From positions 1 to 47,914 of the forward strand of contig NZ_JAKEIO010000054.1 in the NCBI RefSeq assembly GCF_021474405.1: a stretch of DNA of 47,914 bases, written 5' to 3'. The notes beneath the pieces are model-generated. The model was not told the DNA's origin and ran no database searches. It saw only the letters and a list, made by a program, of their open reading frames with translations. Made by a program: the position numbers and the translations under genes. Of the stretch, positions 1 to 6,520 are shown one piece after another (within the stretch, counting starts at the first letter, position 1; every line of letters starts with the position of its first letter). The DNA is from [Streptosporangium] indianense. GTDB lineage: Bacteria > Actinomycetota > Actinomycetes > Streptomycetales > Streptomycetaceae.

Positions 1-2
1 CG

Positions 3-713
3 TTCTTCTCCTTCATGACGTTCCTCATCGCCGTCCCGACCGGTGTGAAGTTCTTCAACTGGATCGGCACGATGTGGCGCGGGAGCTTGTCGTTCGAGAC
101 GCCGATGCTGTGGGCGACGGGCTTTCTGGTCACGTTCGTGTTCGGGGGGCTCACGGGTGTGCTGCTGGCCTCGCCGCCGATCGACTTCCACGTCTCCGAC
201 ACATACTTCGTGGTCGCGCACTTCCACTACGTGATCTTCGGGACGGTCGTCTTCGCGATGTTCTCCGGGTTCCACTTCTGGTGGCCCAAGTTCACGGGGA
301 GGATGCTGGACGAGCGGCTCGGGAAGATCACCTTCTGGACGCTGTTCGTCGGCTTCCACGGCACGTTCCTGGTGCAGCACTGGCTGGGCGCCGGAGGCAT
401 GCAGCGGCGGATCCCCGACTATCTGGCGGTGGAGGGCCTGACGACTCTCAACACGGTGTCGAGCGTCTTCTCGTTCCTGCTCGGCATGTCGATGCTGCCG
501 TTCTTCTACAACGTGTGGAAGACGGCGAAGTACGGCGAGAAGGTCACGACCGACGACCCGTGGGGCTACGGGCGTTCCCTGGAGTGGGCGACCTCCTGCC
601 CGCCGCCGCGGCACAACTTCGTCGCCCTGCCGCGGATCCGCAGCGAGTCCCCGGCGTTCGACCTGCACCACGACGCCATCGCGGCGGCGGAGCGGGAGCT
701 GACGCTGCGATGA
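3..713 (+). CDS. ctaD: Cytochrome c oxidase subunit I, C-terminal part (partial)
   Basis: This is the last 236 codons of the heme-copper oxidase catalytic subunit; the start lies outside the window. The enzyme is the membrane-bound terminal oxidase that reduces O2 and pumps protons. The visible part has several hydrophobic segments and the hallmark His-Phe-His motif (VVAHFHYVIFG, about residue 75 of the visible part), which supplies heme ligands in this family. The stretch GTMWRGSLSFETPMLWATGF and the cytoplasmic tail rich in Pro and Arg are typical of actinobacterial CtaD. The stop overlaps the next start (ATGA at 710-713), so the following small gene is translationally coupled. Identification is by family motifs and is strong. 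Confidence 0.95.
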   Translation, partial: FFSFMTFLIAVPTGVKFFNWIGTMWRGSLSFETPMLWATGFLVTFVFGGLTGVLLASPPIDFHVSDTYFVVAHFHYVIFGTVVFAMFSGFHFWWPKFTGRMLDERLGKITFWTLFVGFHGTFLVQHWLGAGGMQRRIPDYLAVEGLTTLNTVSSVFSFLLGMSMLPFFYNVWKTAKYGEKVTTDDPWGYGRSLEWATSCPPPRHNFVALPRIRSESPAFDLHHDAIAAAERELTLR

Positions 714-1060
714 CCGCCATGGAAGGGCTCCCCGTGGATCTGCGGGCGTTCCACAACGACGTCGAGGGTCATCTGCTCGCCGCAGCCGCGCACCAGGAGG
801 CACGCAGGGCCGCCGCTCGGTTCACCTCCGGGCTCGACTGGCTGTCGGCGGAGCAACGGGCGGAGGTGGAGCGGCGGTTCGCGGCGGAGCATCTCGGCCT
901 CGCCCGGGCCTCGTGGCAGCGCACGGCCCGGCGCGGGCGGGAACTGCGGGACGAGTACGAGGCCTTGTACCGAAGGCTCCGCGCGCGGCTGCTCGCCCTG
1001 GCGCTCTTGGCGGTCGCGGTGGTGGTCGCGGCGGAACTCGCGGTGCTGGTTTCGGTCTGA
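710..1060 (+). CDS. Small hypothetical protein with C-terminal membrane anchor
   Basis: This 116-codon gene starts at the ATG that overlaps the ctaD stop. The product is mostly charged and helical (residues 10-92, rich in Arg, Glu and Ala) and ends in one hydrophobic segment (about residues 93-115). That gives a tail-anchored topology with the soluble part probably cytoplasmic. The coupling to ctaD suggests a link to cytochrome oxidase, but I do not recognise a named domain. It could be an accessory or assembly factor, or simply a downstream passenger. The much longer upstream extension of this frame runs antiparallel to nothing and overlaps ctaD, so it was not used. Confidence 0.7.
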   Translation: MTAMEGLPVDLRAFHNDVEGHLLAAAAHQEARRAAARFTSGLDWLSAEQRAEVERRFAAEHLGLARASWQRTARRGRELRDEYEALYRRLRARLLALALLAVAVVVAAELAVLVSV

Positions 1061-1154
1061 GCGGTTCTGGTGGACCCTCGGGTTTTTCGCCCGAGCCCCC
1101 GCCGTTCGGGGAGCGGGGGATCGGGTGGAGCCCGGGTTACCGGGAGGAGAGGCG

Positions 1155-1763
1155 TCAGCGCGCCGTTCGGCGCGCCGCGTTCTCTCGCCACTCCCGGCCG
1201 ATCGACCGCATCAGGGCCGGGTACACCCCCAGGTACCGGAAAGGTTTGATGCCGAGCATGTACAGGGAGCCGAGGCGGCCGTTGGGCTTCACCAGGACGG
1301 CCATCTGACCGCGGTAGCCGCCCTTCCCGTCGGGCACCCAGCCGATGTGCATCACCCCGTGCATGGTCTTGTTGGCGTACTCGGCGGCCCACTCGTCGTG
1401 TGTCTGGAAGACCGATGTGAAGGGCGCCGCGCTGAGGTCGGGCCCCTGCGGCCCCTCGCGCAGGTCGTCCGGCAGCCGGTCGCGCAGCGTCGCCACCCGG
1501 CCGCCGACACCCGAGTCCGGCTTGTCCCAGCCCAGCAGCGCGCCGAGCTTCCAGCGCACCGCGAAAAGGAAACGGCCCACGGGGTTGCCGCCGTCCGGAC
1601 CGCCCTTGCCGTCCGCCATCTGCTGGACCAGGTGATGCAGGTCGTCCGGTCCGCCCGGCGTCGGCAGGACCCACAGATCCTCGAGCCGGAAGTCGCCGGC
1701 GATCTCGTGGATCCGCCAGGGGCGGGACGTGTGGTCGGTTGAGGGAAGGCGCAGACCGCTCAT
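1155..1763 (-). CDS. DUF2867 family protein
   Basis: The 202-residue product starts at ATG 1763, chosen because AAGGA lies 6 bases upstream. A longer in-frame start at 1811 would run through the operator region. The sequence has the usual DUF2867 features: WRIHEIAGDFRLEDLWVLPTP near the N-terminus, an aromatic core GRFLFAVRWKLGALLGWD, and a C-terminal segment with conserved HGVMHIGW. DUF2867 domains occur alone or fused to NAD(P)-binding epimerases, and the biochemical role is unknown. The gene is divergent from a TetR gene, and two identical-core palindromes lie between the two starts. It is therefore the likely target of that repressor. Confidence 0.8.
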   Translation of the reverse strand: MSGLRLPSTDHTSRPWRIHEIAGDFRLEDLWVLPTPGGPDDLHHLVQQMADGKGGPDGGNPVGRFLFAVRWKLGALLGWDKPDSGVGGRVATLRDRLPDDLREGPQGPDLSAAPFTSVFQTHDEWAAEYANKTMHGVMHIGWVPDGKGGYRGQMAVLVKPNGRLGSLYMLGIKPFRYLGVYPALMRSIGREWRENAARRTAR

Positions 1764-1777
1764 GGCAGATCCTTGTC

Positions 1778-1793
1778 TATACGGTGGCGTATA
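1778..1793. promoter_or_regulatory. Operator 1 for divergent TetR regulator
   Basis: Palindrome TATACG-N4-CGTATA with perfect 6-base arms. It lies 15 bases upstream of the DUF2867 start and is the first of two matching sites in this divergent gap. Placement and symmetry fit a TetR-dimer operator; binding is inferred. Confidence 0.65.
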
Positions 1794-1812
1794 AATCGAG
1801 CATAGACCCATC

Positions 1813-1828
1813 TATACGCCTCCGTATA
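1813..1828. promoter_or_regulatory. Operator 2 for divergent TetR regulator
   Basis: A second copy of TATACG-N4-CGTATA, again with perfect arms, exactly 35 bp from the first. It lies 31 bases upstream of the TetR start. Two copies in one divergent gap point to coordinate repression and autoregulation. Confidence 0.65.
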
Positions 1829-1858
1829 CTTGGCGGGACACGTGAGGGAAGGCACAGC

Positions 1859-2416
1859 ATGGGCGCGATCCGTACACCGCGGGACAAGTGGATCGAGGAA
1901 GGGCTGCGGGCGCTCGCCGCGGGCGGCCCCGAGGCGGTCCGGGTCGAGGTGCTCGCCCAGGCGCTCGGCGTCAGCAAGGGCGGTTTCTACGGATACTTCC
2001 GCAACCGTGCCGGCCTGCTGGAGGAGATGCTCGACACCTGGGAGCGCGGGGTCGCCGAGGCTGTCATCGAGCGGATCGAGCGCGAAGGCGGCGACGCCCG
2101 CGAGCGGCTCGGGCGTCTCTTCGACTTCGTAGGGTCCAGCGAAACACCCGTGACCAGCGCCGGGGTCGAGCTCGCGATCCGGGACTGGGCCCGGCGCGAC
2201 GAAGGCGTCGCGCGTTGCCTCCGCCGAGCCGACAACCGGCGCATGGACTATCTGCGTGAGCTCTACGGGGCCTTCTGTCCCGACGAGGACGATGTCGAGG
2301 CCCGCTGCCTGATCACCTTCTCGCTGCGTATCGGCGACCACCTCATCGCAGCCGACAACGGCCCGCGCAGCCGCACCGAAGTCCTCGCCGCGGTCAGGAA
2401 GCGGTTGTTGAGCTGA
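1859..2416 (+). CDS. TetR/AcrR family transcriptional regulator
   Basis: The 185-residue protein starts at ATG 1859, with GGAAGG 7-8 bases upstream. The N-terminal helix-turn-helix covers about residues 25-55 (VEVLAQALGVSKGGFYGYFRNRAGLLEEML). The GGFYGYF segment is the recognition-helix end typical of TetR proteins. The remaining two thirds is a helical ligand and dimerisation domain that I cannot assign to a ligand. It is divergent from the DUF2867 gene across two TATACG-N4-CGTATA palindromes, so it probably represses both genes until a ligand binds. Confidence 0.9.
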   Translation: MGAIRTPRDKWIEEGLRALAAGGPEAVRVEVLAQALGVSKGGFYGYFRNRAGLLEEMLDTWERGVAEAVIERIEREGGDARERLGRLFDFVGSSETPVTSAGVELAIRDWARRDEGVARCLRRADNRRMDYLRELYGAFCPDEDDVEARCLITFSLRIGDHLIAADNGPRSRTEVLAAVRKRLLS

Positions 2417-2476
2417 CAGCCGGTCAGGTCCTGGTCCAGCCGGGCCCCTCCGCACCCACCCACCCGGCAACCACCG

Positions 2477-3178
2477 TCACCCTTCCGGCTTCCATCCCGG
2501 CGGCCACAGGAGGCCCAGCAGCTGCCGGACCAGTTCGTCGACGACCTCGTCGAGGGTCGCGTCGACCCAGCCCGCACTCCAGTCGTGCAGCAGACCGTTG
2601 ACGCTGCCGATGAAGCCCGTCGCGGGGAGGCGGTAGTCGCGGGGTGCGGCCTCCCCGCGTGCGGCGGCGGCGTCGGCCTCGTCGCAGATCAGCTCCACCC
2701 AGTCGGCCCGGCGGGCGAGCCGCTGCTCCTCCAGGCGCGGGCTGACGCCGATGATCTCGACGAAGGTGATGCGGATGCGGCGCGGATCGGCGGTGACGTT
2801 CCCCGCGTAGGCGCGGAAGACGGCCGTGGCGCGCTCCACGAGCGGCAGGTCGGCTGTAGCCGCGGCCGCCTCCAGCACCGCGGCCTCGGCCCAGCCGTTG
2901 ACCTGGAGGTGCAGCGCGGCGAGCACATCCTCCAGCGTGCGGAACTCCTCGTAGAACTGCCGGGTGGACAGTCCGGCCGCTTCGCTGAGCGCCGCGACCG
3001 TGGTGGAGCGGAAGCCGGGGGTGTCGCCGAACAGCTGGAGCGCGGCGTCGAGGAACCGCCGGCGTCGCTCGGCCTGCCGCTCCTCGGCAGTCTTGCCGCC
3101 GTAGCGGCCGGTCGGCGCTCTGAGTCTGCCCGGCACCGGCTCTCCCTTCGTCGTTCGAACACCGATTTTGTCGTGCAC
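2477..3178 (-). CDS. TetR/AcrR family transcriptional regulator
   Basis: The product is 233 residues. An N-terminal basic arm (KTAEERQAERRRRFLDAAL) leads into a helix-turn-helix (about residues 55-85; TTVAALSEAAGLSTRQFYEEF). The C-terminal half is helical and ends in a hydrophobic segment, QLLGLLWPPGW. The start used is at 3178; nearby downstream GTG codons are possible. The gene is divergent from a secreted beta-propeller gene, and a 16-bp palindrome lies 29 bases upstream of its start. That palindrome is the likely autoregulatory operator. The ligand is unknown. Confidence 0.87.
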   Translation of the reverse strand: MHDKIGVRTTKGEPVPGRLRAPTGRYGGKTAEERQAERRRRFLDAALQLFGDTPGFRSTTVAALSEAAGLSTRQFYEEFRTLEDVLAALHLQVNGWAEAAVLEAAAATADLPLVERATAVFRAYAGNVTADPRRIRITFVEIIGVSPRLEEQRLARRADWVELICDEADAAAARGEAAPRDYRLPATGFIGSVNGLLHDWSAGWVDATLDEVVDELVRQLLGLLWPPGWKPEG

Positions 3179-3206
3179 GCGGTCTTGTGGAGAAGGCCAC
3201 CCCTTC

Positions 3207-3222
3207 CTTACTTTGCAGTAAG
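3207..3222. promoter_or_regulatory. Palindromic operator candidate (TetR)
   Basis: Sequence CTTACT-N4-AGTAAG has perfect 6-base arms and lies in the divergent gap between a TetR gene and a secreted beta-propeller gene. Spacing and shape match TetR sites, and it differs from the TATACG operators of the neighbouring TetR. Function is inferred. Confidence 0.5.
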
Positions 3223-3332
3223 TTCACTTTGAAAGCACGTGTGTTCAGTTTCCACGCGTCATCCGCTTTGGCATGTCCCACTCACAAAGCTCGCTCCGCA
3301 GCAGCGACCCCACAGCAGAGAGGGGAGCCGCC

Positions 3333-4586
3333 ATGCCCGTCTTCCGACGCCGGCACCTGTGCTCCGCAGCCGCAGCCCTGGCCCTGACCGTCACCGTCCC
3401 CGCGACCGCCGCCACCGCGGCCCCGGGCTCCTCCGGCGCGCTGCGCGAGGTGCTGTTCGTGGGCAACAACTGGGACGGCACCGCCGATGTGATCCGCTCC
3501 GGCGGTGACTTCGCGAAGATCGGGCGGATCGACGTCGTCCCCGACAAGGACGAGCGGATGGCGGCGATCAACGCCGACCCGATCAAGTGGATCTACTTCA
3601 TGGCGATCCGCAACAGCGTCGGCGAGGGGCACGACCAGTTCGTCGACGACATGTACTCCACGCCGGACGGGACGGCGGTGGTCGTCTCACGGCCCAGCTT
3701 CGCGGACGTCGTCTCGATCGACCTCGCCTCCGGGAAGCTCAACTGGCGTTTCGCGGTGTCCGGTTACCGCTCGGACCACATGGCGGTCTCCCCCGACGGC
3801 AAGCGCGTGGCGGTATCCGCGTCGACGTCCAACAGCGTGCACGTGCTGGACATCGTCTCCGGCAAGGAACTGGGCAGGTTCGGCACCGGCGACAAGCCGC
3901 ACGAGAACATCTTCACCGGCGACGGCAAGTACATCTACAACATGGCGATCGGCGACGTGAACACGCAGACCGACGCCCCGTGGCTGGACTGGACGAAGGG
4001 CGACCGGCGCATCACCGTGGTCGACGCGACGACGTACAAGCAGGTCAAGGTCATCGACATGCGCCCGCAACTCGACGCGCTCGGCCTGAAGGACTACTCC
4101 GACGCGGTGCGCCCCGCCGCCTTCTCCCCGGACGAGTCGAAGCTGTACTTCCAGGTCTCCTTCTTCAACGGCTTCTTCGAGTACGACGTCGCCGCCGACA
4201 AGATCACCCGCACCAAGACCCTGCCGAAGAACCCGGCGACCAGCGACGACCGCACGACCTTCGTCAACGACTCGCGCCACCACGGCATCTCGATGAGCCC
4301 GGACGGGCGCAAGCTGTGCGTCGCGGGCACCATGGACGACTACGCCACCGTCGTCGACCGCACCACCCTCCAGGAGGGCCCGCTCGTCACCGCCTCCAAG
4401 CCCTACTGGGCCACCGTCAGCGGTGACGGCAAGTCCTGCGTGGTCTCCGAGAGCGGCACCGACCAGGTCACGGCCATCGACTTCGCCTCCGGGAAGAAGG
4501 TCGTGTCCGTGCCGGTCGGTGACCACCCGCAGCGCGTCCGGCTCGGCCATGTCGCGGCCGACTGGACGAGCCCCTCCGCTAACTGA
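3333..4586 (+). CDS. Secreted YVTN-type beta-propeller repeat protein
   Basis: The 417-residue protein starts at ATG 3333, preceded by AGGGGAG. Residues 1-30 form a signal peptide: basic MPVFRRRHLC, a hydrophobic stretch, then AAPGSS after the Ala-X-Ala cleavage region. The Arg-rich n-region followed by HL could also fit Tat export. The rest repeats the propeller blade pattern of 40-45 residues: SPDGKRVAVS, VDATTYKQVKVIDM, SPDESKLYFQVS, SPDGRKLCVAGT, VDFASGKKVVSVPVGDHPQRV. This is typical of YVTN/NHL 6- or 7-bladed propellers. It is probably a binding protein with no catalytic residues that I can name. It is divergent from a TetR gene and overlaps the next gene tail-to-tail by 8 bases. Confidence 0.85.
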   Translation: MPVFRRRHLCSAAAALALTVTVPATAATAAPGSSGALREVLFVGNNWDGTADVIRSGGDFAKIGRIDVVPDKDERMAAINADPIKWIYFMAIRNSVGEGHDQFVDDMYSTPDGTAVVVSRPSFADVVSIDLASGKLNWRFAVSGYRSDHMAVSPDGKRVAVSASTSNSVHVLDIVSGKELGRFGTGDKPHENIFTGDGKYIYNMAIGDVNTQTDAPWLDWTKGDRRITVVDATTYKQVKVIDMRPQLDALGLKDYSDAVRPAAFSPDESKLYFQVSFFNGFFEYDVAADKITRTKTLPKNPATSDDRTTFVNDSRHHGISMSPDGRKLCVAGTMDDYATVVDRTTLQEGPLVTASKPYWATVSGDGKSCVVSESGTDQVTAIDFASGKKVVSVPVGDHPQRVRLGHVAADWTSPSAN

Positions 4587-6444
4587 CCTCCTTCGCGGCC
4601 CACGCGGCGAGTTCGGAGCGGGCCGCGGTGAGCAGCTCCACAGAGGGAGCCGTCGCCCCGTTGGTCACCAGCGCGTAGTGCAGGACGCCCGAGTCCCGCG
4701 CGGTGAGCAGCAGGCGGCGGCTTCCCGTGCCGCCGGGCTCCAGCGCCACGCCGACCGGGGTCGTCGAAGTGTAGGCCGGTGGGCCGTGGACCGTGCCCAG
4801 GTCGGAGACGACCGTGGTGGACGCGGTCGGGAAGCTCGCCGGCAGGTGCACCTCGGTGGGTGCCGGGCCGCCGTTCGAGCGCCACAGCAGCAGCCCGTAC
4901 TGGCCGGACCCCACCAGCCGCTGCACGTTCGGCAGGGAGCCGGGCACCGGGTTCCAGGTCAGGGTCGTCGAGCCGTCCCGGGAGCGGTCCTCGTAGGTGA
5001 AGCCGACGGTCTCACCGGCCGTGGCGCTCGGGTAGAGGCGGTCCAGGAGCCGGGCGTCCTGGCGCAGCACGGGCTTGCCGGCGTCGTCGAGACGTACGGC
5101 GGACAGGTCCTCGTCGTTCCAGGCGTCGCCGGTGGTGAGCACCTTGTCGGGGTTGCCGTTCATCGGTTCGCGATGGCGGCCGTTGTAGAGGTCCCACTGC
5201 CATTGCGAGGCGGAGAGCACGGGCCCCGAGGCGGCCGGGTCGGACCACCAGTCGGCGCCCTTGAGGCGGGAGTCGAGCGCCTGGTACATCGCCTTGAGGA
5301 CCGTCGGCGCCTTGTCGGAGACGGTGCCGGCGAGGGGGTGCCCGAACTCGCTGACCACGGCTGCGGTCCGTGCGGCGGCGGCCCGGTCGCGGACGGTGCG
5401 GAAGTCGCCCGTGTACTGGCCGTCGGCCGCCTTGCCCCACATGAAGACCCCGGAGATGGCCTTCTGGTCGTAGAAGTGGGTGTTGAAGACGTAGCGCGGG
5501 CCGAGTGGGCCGGCGTCCAGCAGACCGCCCTCCTGCTTCTGGAAGTCGAGGTTGGCGTTCCAGAAGAGGTTCGGCTCGACGAGGGCGGGCTTGTCGCGCC
5601 AGCCGGCCGCATCCATGCGGGCCCGGAACTTCTCGTAGAAGGGCCAGAGCAGGTCCTTCTCCCAGGAGCGGCTGGTCTGCCCGGAGTCGTGGACCCCCGC
5701 GTGCGGCTCGTTGTAGGGGTCGAAGCCGGCGATGCCCTGGAACTGGTCGGCGCTCAGATGCTGTCGCACATACGCCATGGTCTTCTGGGCGGTGGCGAGG
5801 AAGGCGTCCTGCACACCGTGCGCGTTGTGCCAGAAGTCGTACGAGGCGCGCTTCACCGCCTCGTTCTGGGTGATGTTCTGTCCCCAGAAGAGGCAGATCC
5901 CGCAGGACTCGTCCGGGTAGTTCCCGGCGTCCACGGCCCACTTGGGGGCGCCGTCGCCGGTGTACCAGCTGTCGCTGTCGAAGAGGTGCCGGGAGTAGAG
6001 GTCCTGGTGGAAGTCGGGGTAGACCCGGATGCCGGCGTCCAGGAAGGCCTTCATCTGGTCGGTCGCGGCGGCCAGATAGGCCGGGTCCACCCGGCCGCGC
6101 TCGGGCTCGGCGTAGGCCCAGGACAGCAGGAAGCGGACGGTGTTGCCGCCGCCGAGGGCGCGCAGCGCGGTCGCCGACGTGCGGGCGTCGGCGACCGAGG
6201 CGAAGGGCAGGCCCTTGTTCTCCGCGAGTTTGGTCTCGCCGGAGACGTTGTAGCCGCGCAGCACGATCTCGCGGCCGTGGGCGTCGGTGAAGCGGCCGCC
6301 CTGCACGGTGACGGTGGGATCGTCGAACCAGAGGGAACCGGACGGAGGCGCGGCGGTGGCCGGCGGTACGCCCGCCACCGAGACGGAGCCTGAGAGGACA
6401 GCCAGGACGACCAGCAGACGCGCTCGGATAGTCGGCATGTCCAT
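4579..6444 (-). CDS. Secreted GH5 glycosidase, endoglycoceramidase-like
   Basis: The 621-residue product has a signal peptide (residues 1-32). Residues 35-440 form a (beta/alpha)8 domain with DFHQDLYS (about 144-151), as in endoglycoceramidases. The acid/base is Glu246 in the NEP motif (FDPYNEPHAG) and the nucleophile Glu366 is in VVSEFG. A C-terminal beta-sandwich (about 470-600) matches the usual C-terminal domain of this GH5 branch. Endoglycoceramidases release the intact glycan from glycosphingolipids; related actinobacterial enzymes act on steryl glucosides or rutinosides, so the substrate is not certain. ATG 6444 is used; an in-frame ATG at 6438 is equally plausible, and neither has a clear ribosome site. 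Confidence 0.85.
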   Translation of the reverse strand: MDMPTIRARLLVVLAVLSGSVSVAGVPPATAAPPSGSLWFDDPTVTVQGGRFTDAHGREIVLRGYNVSGETKLAENKGLPFASVADARTSATALRALGGGNTVRFLLSWAYAEPERGRVDPAYLAAATDQMKAFLDAGIRVYPDFHQDLYSRHLFDSDSWYTGDGAPKWAVDAGNYPDESCGICLFWGQNITQNEAVKRASYDFWHNAHGVQDAFLATAQKTMAYVRQHLSADQFQGIAGFDPYNEPHAGVHDSGQTSRSWEKDLLWPFYEKFRARMDAAGWRDKPALVEPNLFWNANLDFQKQEGGLLDAGPLGPRYVFNTHFYDQKAISGVFMWGKAADGQYTGDFRTVRDRAAAARTAAVVSEFGHPLAGTVSDKAPTVLKAMYQALDSRLKGADWWSDPAASGPVLSASQWQWDLYNGRHREPMNGNPDKVLTTGDAWNDEDLSAVRLDDAGKPVLRQDARLLDRLYPSATAGETVGFTYEDRSRDGSTTLTWNPVPGSLPNVQRLVGSGQYGLLLWRSNGGPAPTEVHLPASFPTASTTVVSDLGTVHGPPAYTSTTPVGVALEPGGTGSRRLLLTARDSGVLHYALVTNGATAPSVELLTAARSELAAWAAKEVS

Positions 6445-6494
6445 TACAGTCCGGCCATATCAGGACACCGTCAACACCCCTGACTCCAGAGTAA

Positions 6495-6511
6495 GTTCCC
6501 GCTCGGGGAAC
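6495..6511 (-). terminator. Short stem-loop after the ribosomal protection gene
   Basis: A 6-bp perfect stem (GTTCCC / GGGAAC) with a 5-base loop lies just past the stop at 6521 and before the GH5 start. There is no U-tract, so this is a weak candidate only. Confidence 0.3.
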
Positions 6512-6520
6512 CCTCACACG

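Noticed and set aside
4423..6393. Long forward open frame over the GH5 gene
   Set aside because: It is antiparallel to a gene with clear catalytic motifs and a signal peptide; the forward frame has no family motif and is rich in Arg, Gly and Val, as expected from reverse reading of high-GC DNA.
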